Source of the DNA: Candidatus Absconditabacterales bacterium | GTDB taxonomy: Bacteria; Patescibacteriota; Gracilibacteria; Absconditabacterales; Absconditicoccaceae | Assembly (NCBI GenBank): GCA_023228925.1 | Contig: JALOAF010000006.1 | Coordinates: 1-42,470, forward strand | DNA: 42,470 nucleotides | Direction: 5' to 3' | Shown: positions 30,012 through 41,161 of the stretch, one piece after another | Numbering within the stretch: the stretch's first letter is position 1 | Layout of the letters: the number at the start of each line of letters is the position of its first letter | Notes under the pieces: model-generated | What the model saw: the letters and a program-made list of their open reading frames with translations, nothing else | The model's database searches: none | Told to the model about the DNA's origin: nothing | Translations under genes and position numbers: made by a program

Positions 30012-30542
30012 TTAATCTTTTATGATATTTAAAAAACTTTTTATTTTGTTCCAAAGTCTTCTTTTTTTTGCCATATTGCTTTGTTTTTTTTCCTCCTTAG
30101 CTCTAGATTTTTCTTCTCTCTTCTCTTGTTTCTTTTTAGCATCTAATCTTTCTTTTTCTTCTTTCTCTTCTAATTCTTGCCTCTTCTTTTCAGCATCTAA
30201 TCTTTCTTTTTCTTCTGCATTTCTCTTATTTTCAGCTTCCTCTTCTTCTTTCTTTCTTCTTTCCTCCTCTTCTCTTATTTTTCTTTCTTCATTAAAAAGC
30301 ATTAGATGATCTGTTAATCTAGCATCTAAGACTCATTTAATTAAATTTTGATTAAAAGAATTTTGAAATTTATTGTTACTTATAGACTCTAAAATATAAT
30401 TATGAATTTCTGTGAGCTCTTCTTGGTTTAGTCATTTTAAGGTATTACTTAATTCCTTAACAATAAAATCTAATTCTGGCTTACTAGAATTAATAATACT
30501 ATTTATTTCAAATATGGCTTTATTTAAATTTTCCATTTTCAT
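30012..30542 (-). CDS. Coiled-coil protein with charged repeats, unknown
   Basis: A 176-aa product, MKMENLNKAIFEINS start. Residues 1-80 form a small helical domain; residues 83-160 are an almost uninterrupted run of E, K and R (EERKIREEEERRKKEEEEAE and similar), predicted as a long charged helix or coiled coil, ending in a basic KKRRLWNKIKSFLNIIKD. I do not recognise a family. Three bases after the upstream gene's stop codon, so co-transcribed with it. Last gene of the minus-strand cluster that starts near 38.6 kb. Confidence 0.75.
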
Positions 30543-30545
30543 TAT

Positions 30546-30866
30546 TTATTTATATAAAAATCTTTTATATTCTAATTTATATGTTTTTTTAAATTTATCA
30601 TATAACCCATCTACAAAAGCATCAAAATTATTAATTGAGTTATTAAAAAAAGAGTATATTTCTTGATCACTTGGATTTTTTATAATAAATTTATCAAACT
30701 CTTCTATTTTAGAGTCAGATAGAGATGATAATATCTCTGTTTGAATCCAGTCATCAAAAACTTTCAATGTTTGCTCTATAAGAAGTGGTAGTGCATTGTC
30801 TTCTTTAAATCACATTTCCAAAAGCATATTTTTTATAAATCTTGCATTTGAGTTAATAAAGGTCAT
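30546..30866 (-). CDS. Small helical protein, DUF5663-like
   Basis: A 106-aa product, MTFINSNARFIKNMLLEMGF. The pattern of an N-terminal LxxMGF helix, then LPLLIEQTLKVFDDWIQ, LSDSKIEEFDKFI, and a C-terminal NSINNFDAFVDGLYDKFKKTY suggests small helical proteins of the DUF5663 type seen in candidate phyla, but this is a pattern memory, not a search result. It starts 25 bases after the stop of the 1250-aa gene and ends three bases before the coiled-coil gene. Confidence 0.65.
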
Positions 30867-30891
30867 TTTTATTTTTTATTAATTAAAACAT

Positions 30892-33800
30892 TTAAATATT
30901 GTCCTGTCATTTGTGTGTATTATCCTCCGTGTATAGCCCCTGTCATGCCCACCAATGGCCATCTCATGAGCTAGGATAGTCAGGATCATTTGGAATATTT
31001 GGAGTGTTTTCTGAAATTGCATTCAACTTCACTCAGCTAAACCTATCAGCACTTACATAATTTTCTTGTCATATAATAGATTTTCATCAATCAAAATTAA
31101 ACTGAAAATCAATGTCTGTTTTACCATTCGTTTCTTTCAAAAATTCTTCAATATTTTCTAAATTTCTCAAAACAAATAGATTTTGATTTCACACATCAGC
31201 TCAAGCATTTTCCGCAAAACTGATCAAATCATTAACATTGCTACTAGAGGTTGCTTGTCTTATACTATCAGTAGTTGCTTGAGAAAAGGAACCTCTATCT
31301 AATATATTTTCTATAGAAGATATTTTTTCTTCAATCATATCCACAGTAAAGGAAGATGCGTCTGCAGGAGTACCATCCACTCCAGCAAAGTAGTCAGCCT
31401 TTACAACACTTGTGTCAATTGGCATAGATGACAGTTGATCTGCTATATCTTGAGAAAAATTAGATCATGATTCAAATTTTCATAAAGAATAAAATATTTC
31501 TGATGTTCACAAATCGTTAATAGATGTTGTTGATGTTATATTAGTAGCAATATCAGAAACTTCACCAATATCTACATCTCCATGATCAACATTTCCTCAT
31601 CATATCCAATCCAAGAAATGACTTAATCATAGAGTAATTCATCATATAGCTCAATATATTGCAGCAGTTCTTCATCATGTTTTCCACATTTCTTTTCTTC
31701 TTTCTTTTTTAAACAATTTTAAGAATTTTTTAAAATCTCCATTATATCATGCTGAGTAGTGATCGTACTGTGTCTCATTTCTAATATCATCTTCAGTTGT
31801 AATAGTACTGTCCCACAATTGAAGTCTTTTTAAAGAAAGTTCTTTAAGCTTATATAAATCACTCATTGCTTCATTATAGTTTGTCTCTCTATGAAGTTCA
31901 TCAACTTCTGGTCTAGAAGTATTAACTCTTTTTTTCAAAGAAAAAGCATTGTGTCATGTTTTCTTTTGATAATCCAATCAAGCAATTATTCTAGAAAGAA
32001 GTCACACCAAATCATCTCTATCTTTGTTTGAAAATTGAGGTTTAGATAAAATTTTTTCTATTTCTGTTTTTATTTCATTATAATTTCAGATATTATCTAA
32101 ATATTTCAATTCTATCAAATCTTTTTGATTAAGCATATTAGTTTTATTGTCTCTATCTTTTATATATTCTTTTTCTATAGAGTGTTTTTTTCTTTTAGTT
32201 TGGGCAGATTTTTTACCTGCAGCTAAAGATCATGCAACAATAGAACCAGATATTATAGCTCACAACGGTCAAAACAAAACACCTCACAAAGCGGCAGTTC
32301 ATCATGTAGCCAATACTTTTGTTGGGAATCTTCGCCACCTATATCATTTTCCATACATTGTGTTTCATAATTTAGCAACCGGGTTCCACCAAGATTGGTT
32401 CTCTCATTTTTTAGACTCTATATGATCTACAGAACGTCATTTGGCTAAAAACCTAATGTTTAAGTTCACTCTATTTATCATAGATTGTCCAGCAATCATA
32501 GTAAGTGTTCCTATATGTGCCACCAATTTTTTTGAAATATTTTCATATGAGTCTTTTAAATCAAGCTGATCAGCACTAGAAACCAGTTTGTTGTAGTGAG
32601 AAAACAATAATGGGACCAAATTATTTGTTCTTGTAAAATTTTCAAATAGTTTTTTAAGGTCATCAGCTAATTTGTCTGATTCTGATGAATTAAGAACGCC
32701 TCCACTTGCTCCTGTAAGCGCTGCTGTAACTGCTTTAGTAACCTGATAAGTTAATTCATTTTGTGTTTTTTGTATTTTCAACGATTGTAATATATCCGAT
32801 CCAGATTTTTCTATAGATACTCACTGTGATTCTAAACCATCAACAAATCACCTATGAGAAGAAAAAATTATTTTTAATTTTTGTTCAAATTCAAGATCTG
32901 ACATAACAGACCCGCCTTCATAATACGATAATGCTAAATTTGATATATCAGTATATATAGGATGTGTCGAGGTTTCATCTAGTTCCATAATACTTTTGAC
33001 TCATTGTCATCCATGTACTTTAGCAATATTTGCCCAATTTCATCTAATGTTTAATCATGTTTTTTTACTATCCATATCTTTTAATTCCTTTTTATACTTT
33101 CTCATCCTAAAAAAATCTCACAACATTGCCTGTTTCATAGCTACCAGCATTCTACCAAATTTAGTGTCTTTGTTTGTTAACGCATCTACATATTCTCTAG
33201 AGTCTTCATTGTAAGTTCTTTCGTCTGATATATCTTTCATTGTTTGCCTCATATCTGAAAAATTAACATCTAGCTTATCATCTAAAGATCAATAAGTTAG
33301 TGTTGGCGTTGGTGTTGGCGTTGATGATGAATCAACATCTAACTTAATTTTTATATTTTTAGTTAAAGCAACTTTTCATTTTGCTGGATTCTTAACATTT
33401 TTAATTCATTTTATAGGTATATCCAAATCTAAAGGGAAAGTTGCAGAAATTTCTGTAGCTGTCATTTGCGACTGAATAGATGATAGATTTTCTAGTTTAA
33501 GATTAAAATTAGCCTCCAACAAACCACCTTGCTTATTATTGATTCAAATTTCCCCCAACTTAACCTTTTTTCAACCTATATCTATAAACAAATCTACATC
33601 AGAAAAATCATCCTTTTGTACATCAAATTCCAAAACATCTCAAGAAACATTTTCTAAACTTACTACATAAGCAGGATTTGTTTTGATTGTGTTAGCCTCT
33701 AACCTATATGTTTCTATATCATTAGCTGATCAATTTTCAAACTCTGTTGTTAGATTTTGATTTTTTATTATATTTGTTGTTCAATATTTTTCTACTCACA

Positions 33801-34644
33801 AATCTATATCTCATTTTTTTGTATTGATATCCTTTAAAGTTTCATATTCTGGATCTACATTTTCCAACTCTTTTTTTACATTATAAATTCATTTTATTTT
33901 AGGAATTTCTAACTTAATTAATTGTCCTTCAATAGTGTCTTTAAATTGTTTATACAAGGTGTCTGTCATTTTTCCATCTTCAATTATTTTATTCACACAA
34001 TAAAGGTATAAAACAATACGGATTGACACCTCTCTTTGTATATCATTTGGTTTTGTATATAACTTACTGTGTTGTATATGAAAAGTGTTTTTGGTTGTTT
34101 TAACTCCTTTAACAAATTTATCTATATTTGCAGCCAAATCAGTTATATCTTTAGCATTCAATATTTGTGTTATTCCTGGCAAAGAGGTGTTTTTTGCTAT
34201 ATCTCTTATATCAAATGTTTTTCAACCAAACAAAGTCCAACTTTTATTTTGCTCATCTAGGTGTTGAATTTTATCTAAAGCGTCTTTTACTAAATTTTTT
34301 ATTTCAGTATTTTTTGCAGCATCATTTAAAAGTTTACCAGGTAATTTTGAATTAATTTTATTTGTCCAAAAGTCTACAATATCATCATTTTTACTTAAAT
34401 CAATTTCTTTGCTAGAGTTTCATAAATTTTTCTCAAATTCATTTTTTTTATTATTTAAGGCTATTTGTAGATGTTTTAAAATATTTTCATCATCTGTTTC
34501 TTCTGCAATATTGTCTTTTAAAATAGAAAAAATATCTGCTTTATGTTTTGCAACAATATTGGCCATGTCTTCAAGATTTGAAGAAACAGTTTGTATTGAA
34601 TTTTCTATTTGTTCTAAATGTGGGCTACCCTTTCATTTTAACAT
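30892..34644 (-). CDS. Giant 1250-aa membrane protein, unknown
   Basis: The protein begins MLKGKGSPHLEQIENSIQ and shows, in order: a helical N-terminal third; a beta-rich part (about 250-435, e.g. LIKLEIPKIKG, SLENVSGDVLEFDVQ, ATFPLDLDIPIKG); a Pro-Thr linker (TPTPTPTLT, about 445); a helical middle; a Gly-rich hydrophobic hairpin (about 780-815, TGGTAALGGVLFGPLGAI); another helical stretch; a second hydrophobic segment (about 985-1012, GGRTAAIYGAIGGITLGL) and a polar C-terminus. No signal peptide and no enzymatic motif. Dozens of TGA glycines. Its plan resembles the 772-aa protein at 9835. Read continuously in one frame of 1251 codons. Confidence 0.75.
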
Positions 34645-34773
34645 TTTATTAAAATAATTAAATAAAAGCTTTTGTTTATTACTTAATTATAACCAGAACT
34701 TCTTTTTTTGTCAAATTTTTAGGGACTTTTTTAGATCAAAAAACAGTAGAGTAGAACTATATTTTCAAAAAAA

Positions 34774-34799
34774 CAAAAAAATCCAAACAAAATTTTGGA
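34774..34799 (-). terminator. Terminator after the 796-aa gene
   Basis: On the minus strand TCCAAA (34799-34794) pairs with TTTGGA (34787-34782), followed by eight T (A run 34774-34781). It lies 29 bases past the stop of the 796-aa gene and separates it from the 1250-aa gene, which therefore needs its own promoter or read-through. Confidence 0.7.
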
Positions 34800-34827
34800 C
34801 TTTTTTGATATTTTAGTACTAAAAAAC

Positions 34828-37218
34828 CTAAGTTCTTATTCACATTCTCCTATATCTTCTCAATCATCTTATTATAGCTGATGCTATTGCTGGATTTGAC
34901 AAGACAATATTTTCATTTATAGCCAAATACGCTCATCATGTAATAATTCATCTATTTCTATTGATATTTCACACAGGAAATCAAACTGGAATCATTCCAA
35001 AACGCAACTGTCATCACTGAGTAGAAACAACATAATCTTGTCCAGAGACAGTTACTATAAATCATATTCATCATCTTCTGTTTAATAATGCTTGTGCCTT
35101 AGGATCTTCCGCTTCTTTTCTTATCAATTCTTTATAAACAGTTTTCATTATTTGTATCTGCTTTCATTCTAGTATTTTATAAGATAATATTGTTTCTAAA
35201 TTGTTTGCTACAATTTCTTCTCAATTATAATTCACAATAAATTTTTTATTTTCATAAGAAATTCTTACTCACTCTACTTCTGTATCAAAAGTAAATTCCT
35301 CGTTTCTTCTTTTTCGCAAAACTCTCCCTACCCTTTCGCCTCATATTTTAAATTTATTCTGACTTTTTCTAGTCATTCAGTTAATATAATTCCTATTTTG
35401 ACAAGTCATTATTGTATTAAAATGTTCTGCTAAAGTGCGAAGATAGTCTTCTAAATCGTCAATACTTTCTAAATTTCTAAAATTTTCTTCATTAAAAACA
35501 TCATGCCCATTTTCTCTAATTAGAAGGTTTGGTTGAGAAACAATGTTGTATGTATTTCATCATGCTATCAAATCATGATTACCAAAAACACTTTGCATTT
35601 TTTGCACAAACTGTTTATAAATATTAAATATCAAATATACTTTTGTAGTTGCTCAAATTTGGTTATTTCACAACATTAAAGTAATTAGTTCATATATAGA
35701 ATTAGCTCCAGTAAATTCAAAATTAGCTTGTTCGTCTCAAGTTATATTTATAGTTGCAGATATATTGTTCCAAGAATTCATATTTAATCTAATATTTTGA
35801 TTTATAGACCTACCAGCTACATTTATATTGTCTGAAATATTATAATCACTTCAAGCAAAAAAACTAAAATAATTGTTTGTAGATATGTCTGTAATTTTTC
35901 TTCTTGTTTTTCATTTAAATAATCAAGTTAATTTTTTCCATCCCCTAAACCCGCCTGAATGTCTGTTTTGATGTCTAACAGCCAAATTATGTCTAGCAGA
36001 AAATGTTGTAAACAGTCATGGAAGCAGACCATTTGTAATATTTCCTACACTATTCAACGCTTGTTCTTGTATAAATTCATTCACCTGTTGATTAATTAAA
36101 TCATCTCTAATACAAAATCAAATATTTGTTCTTTGAGCTCTCAATCTATCTAAAAAAACATCTCTAGTTTTTGTATTAAATTGTGTTGGATTTATCAAAA
36201 CATTTCTAAGTGCACTTCTATATCAATTATCTCAACCAACAGATTCATCTGCTATTTGATTTGGAAAAAAAGCCTGTAAATTTGCTAACGAATAAGCATT
36301 AGCAGGATTTCATCAAAGAAATCAAACATCATTATAAATATGATCTACTAATATATTTTTTTGAAAATCTGACAATCATCATCCAGCATTATTTATTCTC
36401 TCTAAAATATATTCTCTTAAAATATTTTCTGAATTAAGTGTATAAAAATTATTTAATCTGTTGTTTATTGCATTTTCATAACTTTCTGTAACTGTAAATG
36501 GTTCAGCAAGAATAGTAGCAACAGAAGTTTGTTGTTTTATATTAAATTTAACTTTTGATTTTGTTTGTGCTTGAGCTCTACCAGCTCATCAACTAACATA
36601 AAATTCTAATTCTATTGTTAAAGGCTGATCTGCCGTTGTAAGTCCAGCAAATAAAGTAGGAGGCACATTTATTTCTAAATTATTTCAATTTATATTTAAA
36701 TTATTTCCTAGTCAAATAGTCCAAGTTCTTCTTATGACTCTACCATTGGCTGTAGTAATACTAACTTGTTTGTTGGTCTCTCATGGTTTCTCTAACCTAA
36801 AATTTCATCCTCACACAAGACTCCCATCAAAATAATTGGTAAGATTTATTGTAGTAGGCACTCAAGCATACACATTAGGTGTATTTGTAGGATCTATAAC
36901 ACTATCTGTCTGGTTTTTAACGTTTTCTATATGACTTATCAAGTTGTTAACTATTCATAATAATGTTGCAACTTCTGCACTAACTCCAGCATGATTTATA
37001 GTTTGTAAAGATGATAGTAGATCTTGCAATAATTGTAAATTATTGTCAGAATATTCTAAAAAATTAGCATTATCTCAGAGGGTGGTTGATAAGTTAGTTA
37101 ATATTGCCCTCATAGATGCTTCCTTGGTAGCTATTTGAGCAGGAGTACCAACAGAAAAATCTATAGTATTTATTTGATTTAAATTGTTTCTTATTGCATT
37201 ATCACGAATTATTGCCAT
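34828..37218 (-). CDS. Large 796-aa protein with Ig-like region, unknown
   Basis: Starts MAIIRDNAIRNNLNQINTID. Residues 1-105 are helical; 110-225 a beta-rich, Ig-like part (YAGVPTTINLTNYFDG, RRTWTIGLGNNLNING, QPLTIELEFYVSGGAG); 240-430 helical with a segment REYILERINNAGGGLSDFQ; then a basic patch (GGFRGWKKLTGLFKGKTRRK, about 430) and a second beta-rich part; the C-terminus is rich in G and R (GLRRYRRMGIRT). No signal peptide, no transmembrane helix of typical strength and no recognised motif. The single cysteines (FCIRDD, MTCQNR) are isolated. It is 21 bases downstream of the 93-aa gene, so probably translated from one message with it. Confidence 0.72.
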
Positions 37219-37239
37219 TTAAATAATAATTAAATAAAA

Positions 37240-37521
37240 CTACTCTTCCAAAATATACTCATTCAAAATATCGTTTTTAATACTTTCCAAAAGTCCAGGA
37301 TAATCTTCAAGTCTTTCATTCAGCAATTTATCCAAAAATGTGTCATCCTTACTATTTATCCAATTTTTCATATCTTCCTCTGTCAAAACTCACTCTACCA
37401 CATCCAAAAGCTCTTCTTCTATCATATCATACAATACATCCTTTTCTATCACATCTCACCCTTTTTCATATTCTACAATATAATTGTGAATATAATCTAC
37501 TGTCTCTTTTAAAGTTTTCAT
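37240..37521 (-). CDS. Small acidic protein, unknown
   Basis: A 93-aa acidic helical product, MKTLKETVDYIHNYIVEYEKG, with D/E-rich helices (VLYDMIEEELLDVVEG, VLTEEDMKNWIN) and an acidic end (NEYILEE). No cysteine, no membrane helix. It is placed between the coiled-coil gene (ending 28 bases upstream) and the 796-aa gene, so it may be a chaperone-like or adaptor partner of one of them; this is inference from position and charge only. Confidence 0.7.
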
Positions 37522-37549
37522 TTGTTATTAATTTTAATAAATAAATTTT

Positions 37550-38593
37550 TTATACTACAATAAATTGTCTTTTATAAGCTTTATGATAATAATCCAATCT
37601 AGTTTTTATAGCTGAAATAGTTTTTTTATCTGCATCACTCATACTATTTTTATCCATTTTAGATTCTAAATCATTTATAAATTTTTGTTTTTGTTCACTA
37701 AAAATTTTATCAAATGTGTTTACATCTCTAACCTTAAAAAATTGATTTAAATTTTTCATTCCTGCCCTTATTTTTCATCATTCCACAAAACTTGATTTTG
37801 TCATAATATACTTAACTCATTTTTTAGGATCATTTCATATTTTATTTAAAGCCTTCACTGTTTTGTTCATAATATTACGAGAACGGATATTTCTTCTAAA
37901 TAATAATTGAGGTCAAGTCAACATGGTTTGTCCATCTATATTTATCTTTCCAGCCAGCTTAAATCCAATCCATCTTGTCTTCAATTTAGCTATTTCTTGA
38001 GAGTCGTATTTTGGTAATTCTCCAGCATATTTGTCTCTAAGAGCTTTTTTTTCTAAAGCTAATTTTTTTATAACTCACTGAAGCTTTTCTATGGTTTCTT
38101 TATCTCAAGAATTTTTTGCTTTTTTAATATCTTCCAAAAGTTTAGAATTTTCTTTTGTAAGAGTCGCTTCTTTTTTTTCCAACTCACTAATCAAATCCTC
38201 ATAAAACTCCTTATCGCTTTCATAGTCTGCCAATTGTCTTTTCAGATCTTTGATTGTCTCCTCTTTTTCTTTAGCATTTTCCTCCCTTTCTTTTTCAATC
38301 TCTTCTTTAGTTTTTTCTGTAGAATCTGTTTCATCTTCTACAAGAGATTCTTCTTCATTTTCTTTTTCTTCATCAAGTTTGATATTCTTTTTTTCTTTTA
38401 AAATATCTCTAATTTTTGCTGAAATTTCATATTCTTCTTTTGTTTTTGATTCTTCCAATAAAGAATTTAAATCTTCATCAGAAAGGTTTGATAATTCTTG
38501 TTCTACATCCTTTTCATCATTTAAAAGAGAAATAATGTCCTCCAACGACATTTTTTTATTATCTTCAGCGGAAGCAACTACATTTCTATTCAT
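37550..38593 (-). CDS. Acidic coiled-coil protein with basic C-terminal domain, unknown
   Basis: A 347-aa product. Residues 1-165 are very acidic and helical (SLEDIISLLNDEKDVEQEL, ...EEKENEEESLVEDETDSTEK..., EDLISELEKKEATLTKENS), a predicted coiled coil. The C-terminal 150 residues are basic and more globular (AKLKTRWIGFKLAGKINIDG, PQLLFRRNIRSRNIMNKTV) and end KRQFIVV. MNRNVVASAEDNKK at 38593 is preferred; a longer in-frame start at 38659 would add a hydrophobic 22-residue N-terminus that overlaps the promoter region of the divergent gene. First gene of the minus-strand cluster. Confidence 0.75.
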
Positions 38594-38687
38594 TTTTATA
38601 AACCTAAGAAATAAAATTTTTATCAACTCTATTATATAGTAAAAACAGTTTTTTATCAAATTTTCCTAAAAATTTACACATTAAGAT

Positions 38688-38715
38688 TTGACAAACGCAA
38701 AAAAATACCTATAAT
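38688..38715 (+). promoter_or_regulatory. Consensus promoter for the 189-aa protein gene
   Basis: TTGACA (38688-38693), a 16-base spacer and TATAAT (38710-38715), both perfect hexamers, about 35 bases before the ATG at 38751. It is the best promoter in the window and implies strong constitutive transcription. Confidence 0.8.
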
Positions 38716-38750
38716 AGTTTGTGTTAATTTTATCAACAAAGTATTTAAAA

Positions 38751-39320
38751 ATGTCAAAACCAAATTATGCATGACAAGCTGTTGGATGAGTAACTCATAT
38801 TGGGCTCACTCCTGTACAAGGAGGGATAACTGTAGCTGATGCCGTATGAGCAAGTGTACACACGGTTTTAAATACAGGGAAAAATCTATTAAAAACTCTT
38901 GCTTATCCTTTTTCAACTAAAACATACAAACCACAACGAAATGAATTGTGATGAATCTGGAAAAATTTTTCTAATAGACAAAAAGATCATCGAAATAAAT
39001 ATATTGCTCCATTCAAGTGAAATCCAAATGAAGCCCCTTTATTGGCTAAAGCTACTTGATGACTAACTCATTTTGCTACAGCGATACCAACTACCGCAGT
39101 AATGACAACATTAGATGCCTCTTATTCTGCAGTAAAAACACCACGATCAATTTTAAAAAACATATGAAAAAGTATCCTATATCCATTTAGCACAAAAAGC
39201 TGGAAACCTAAATTTAAACAAGATCTAAAAGATATTTGGTGAAAAGAAAAATGATTTGCTGCTAGAACAAAAAATAGCTGGCATGAAGTATTTGATGTAA
39301 TACCAAAAAAAGAAAAATAA
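38751..39320 (+). CDS. Protein with internal duplication (YPFSTK repeats), unknown
   Basis: A 189-aa product. Two copies of about 65 residues can be aligned: GGVTHIGLTP...NTGKNLLKTLAYPFSTKTYKPQRNELGGIWKN and GGLTHFATAI...KNIGKSILYPFSTKSWKPKFKQDLKDIWGK, each with a mildly hydrophobic helix followed by YPFSTKxxKP. The hydrophobic parts (ITVADAVGASVHTVL; TTAVMTTLDASYSAV) could lie in or on a membrane. Family not recognised. Divergent from the coiled-coil gene and upstream of the protease, it has the strongest promoter here. Confidence 0.75.
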
Positions 39321-39380
39321 ACAATATTTATTCAAAAACATTAAAATAATAATCTAACAAACAAAAAATAATCCTTTTAA

Positions 39381-39411
39381 AAAACTCACAAAACCAGTGT
39401 GAGTTTTTTTC
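39381..39411 (+). terminator. Terminator after the duplicated-repeat protein gene
   Basis: AAAACTCACA (39381-39390) pairs perfectly with TGTGAGTTTT (39398-39407), followed by T. Confidence 0.8.
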
Positions 39412-39433
39412 TAATAAAAAAGTCTTCCATTTT

Positions 39434-39461
39434 TTGACAAATAAAAAAAAATGATTAAAAT
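39434..39461 (+). promoter_or_regulatory. Promoter of the HExxH protease gene
   Basis: TTGACA (39434-39439), 16 bases, TAAAAT (39456-39461), 28 bases before the ATG at 39490. Confidence 0.6.
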
Positions 39462-39489
39462 AGTAATACTTTATATTATTTTCAATAAC

Positions 39490-40830
39490 ATGAACAACGC
39501 TTTAAATAGAGTAAAAAATACTGTTGCCATTCCAGTTAGAATGTGAGGAACTGCTGTTGTAACATCTGCCGACCTATTTACGACTTTAAATACATATTTC
39601 AAAGATTCATATGAACTTATTGCTAATACAAGTCAAGAAGTCAAAAATGTATTGTTATGAGCTTGGAATCATGGAAAACGGTATCATAAAGCATTAAATA
39701 TCCCACTAAGTCCGATAATTGCTACATGAACTGCCATTGAATGAATAGTTAGAAGTGCTGTTCAACCTGCAATATCTTGAATTATAAATGCTTGGAACAC
39801 AGGAATCAATACAATTAAAAATGCACGAAAAGGTTCTTTTGGAAGGATTTTTTCCAAAAGACCTCTTTCTGATTTTTCCTATAATCATATAAAAACTAAA
39901 CCAGTAACTTTAAATAATTGGTTTGCAAAAGCACAATTTGCTAGAGGAAAGAGTGAATGAACTAATGTGGCAATTCCTGTTCCAGTTAAAACTAAAGAAA
40001 AAAAAGATGAAAACAAAAAGGAAGAAAAAGATAGTAATAAAGAGAAAAAAGATAAAGACAATAAAAATACAAAAGAAGAAGAAAAAAATAATGATTGAAC
40101 AAAAAACGAAAACAACAAGGGAAGTGAGGAAAAAAAAGATAGTAAAAAAGAGAAGAAAAATGAAGACAATAAAAATACAAAAGAAGAAGAAAAAAATAAT
40201 GATTGAACAAAAAACGAAAACAACAAAGAAAATAAAGAAAAAGAAAAATGATATACACAAGCAGAGGAACTATTGAAGGATACTAAATATTGAAAAACAA
40301 TTTATGATAAAAGACGTAAAAGTCTCCCTGAACTAATCTTTATTTTTGATGACAGTTCAAGTACTTGAGAAATAAAGGGGAATGAAAACAAAGTAATTGT
40401 TTGAACTAAAATACCTTCTGATGAAAAACAAATTGCACCATTAAATAACAAAAAAGATGCCAAAGAGCAAAGTAGACACGTTTTGTTACACGAATTATGA
40501 CACATAGTAATTCACAACAATCTATCAAATAAAAAAGTAGAAAAAGCCATTAAACTATCCAAAAATATCTTTGAAAAAGACAAAAAAACAATTAGTCCAT
40601 TAGCTCAATTAAGTGTATACAAAAACTCAGAGAGTAAAGCAAATGAAGACTTAACAGAAATGTTAGCACTATATGCAAATAAGCCTGAAAACCTAGATCA
40701 GTATTTATCAAAATTGACCTCTGACAAAAAAGAGGATGAAGAATATAGAGATAAATTTAAATTAGCAAAAATTTCTAATGATGATGTAAATACTATAAAA
40801 GATGCTGTAAAAGAATTAGTAGATAAGTAA
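39490..40830 (+). CDS. HExxH zinc metalloprotease with lysine/glutamate repeat linker
   Basis: A 446-aa protein. Residues 1-165 form an amphipathic/hydrophobic helical part (NNALNRVKNTVAIPVRMGG, GTAIEGIVRSAVQPAISGI) that recalls the neighbouring 189-aa protein. Residues about 170-260 are a K/E/N-rich linker with a 36-aa unit (KDNKNTKEEEKNNDGTKNEN) repeated twice. The catalytic part follows: LLHELGHIVIHN gives the zinc-binding HELGH (334-338) with its glycine coded by TGA, and NEDLTEMLALYAN (about 385-397) supplies an acidic third ligand, as in gluzincin-type proteases. No signal peptide. Substrate unknown; possibly a processing or toxin-like enzyme of the adjacent cluster. Confidence 0.82.
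40030..40240 (+). repeat. 108-bp tandem repeat inside the protease gene
   Basis: GACAATAAAAATAC followed by AAAAGAAGAAGAAAAAAATAATG occurs at 40057 and again at 40165, a 108-base (36-codon) period with near-identical flanks through AACAACAA. It lengthens the linker in frame. Confidence 0.85.
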
Positions 40831-40912
40831 TAATTATTTAGAAATATACAATTATAAAATTTAAGGATTTTTTAGATCTCTTGCAACAATATTCACTTTA
40901 AATGACAACATT

Positions 40913-40946
40913 GTCTTCTGAGCATAGCGAAGAATCCATTGGCAGA
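40913..40946. repeat. Dispersed repeat, copy 1 (GTC-TTCTGAGCATAGCGAAG)
   Basis: 34 bases, one base shorter than copy 2; the core AGCGAAGAATCCATTGGCAG is identical. Similar GTCATTCTGAGC...GCGAAGAATC repeats are scattered in many bacterial genomes. Confidence 0.85.
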
Positions 40947-40952
40947 TCCTCC

Positions 40953-40986
40953 GTCATTCTGAGCGTAGCGAAGAATCCATTGGCAG
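40953..40986. repeat. Dispersed repeat, copy 2
   Basis: GTCATTCTGAGCGTAGCGAA followed by GAATCCATTGGCAG, direct orientation relative to copy 1 and six bases after it. Confidence 0.85.
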
Positions 40987-41055
40987 TATTCTTGTAGTAA
41001 CCCTCTTTCTGTTAATGGATATTTCGCCCTATGAGCTCAATATGACCCCAGTGTC

Positions 41056-41090
41056 GTCATTCTGAGCAAAGCGAAGATTCCATTTGCAGA
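41056..41090. repeat. Dispersed repeat, copy 3, left of the IS110 element
   Basis: GTCATTCTGAGCAAAGCGAA then GATTCCATTTGCAGA; direct orientation. A fourth copy begins at 42458, right of the element, with the same GTCATTCTGAGCA. Confidence 0.85.
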
Positions 41091-41126
41091 ATCCATTACA
41101 CACAACCCTCTACTATAGGAAATATA

Positions 41127-41155
41127 TTGAAAAATATATACTTATTGGTTATAAT
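41127..41155 (+). promoter_or_regulatory. Promoter for the IS110 leader RNA
   Basis: TTGAAA (41127-41132), a 17-base spacer and perfect TATAAT (41150-41155). Transcription should begin near 41162, just before the structured leader. Confidence 0.65.
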
Positions 41156-41161
41156 TTATAG

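Larger units (their letters stand above)
40831..41126. other. Non-coding region with dispersed repeats
   Basis: About 300 bases after the protease gene without an open frame. It holds three copies of a GTCATTCTGAGC-type repeat and short AT-rich spacers, then leads into the IS110 element. Confidence 0.7.

Noticed and set aside
30022..30309. Open frame on the plus strand opposite the coiled-coil gene
   Set aside because: It is the antisense reading of a low-complexity E/K-rich coding sequence and gives an S/F/L-rich product, typical of a shadow frame.
39885..40260. Several minus-strand frames rich in F, L and S opposite the protease linker
   Set aside because: Antisense of the K/E repeat; composition is an artefact of AAA/GAA codons.
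40913..41090. Possible CRISPR array from the spaced GTCATTCTGAGC repeats
   Set aside because: Spacing is irregular (6 and about 70 bases), repeats are degenerate and there are no cas genes nearby.
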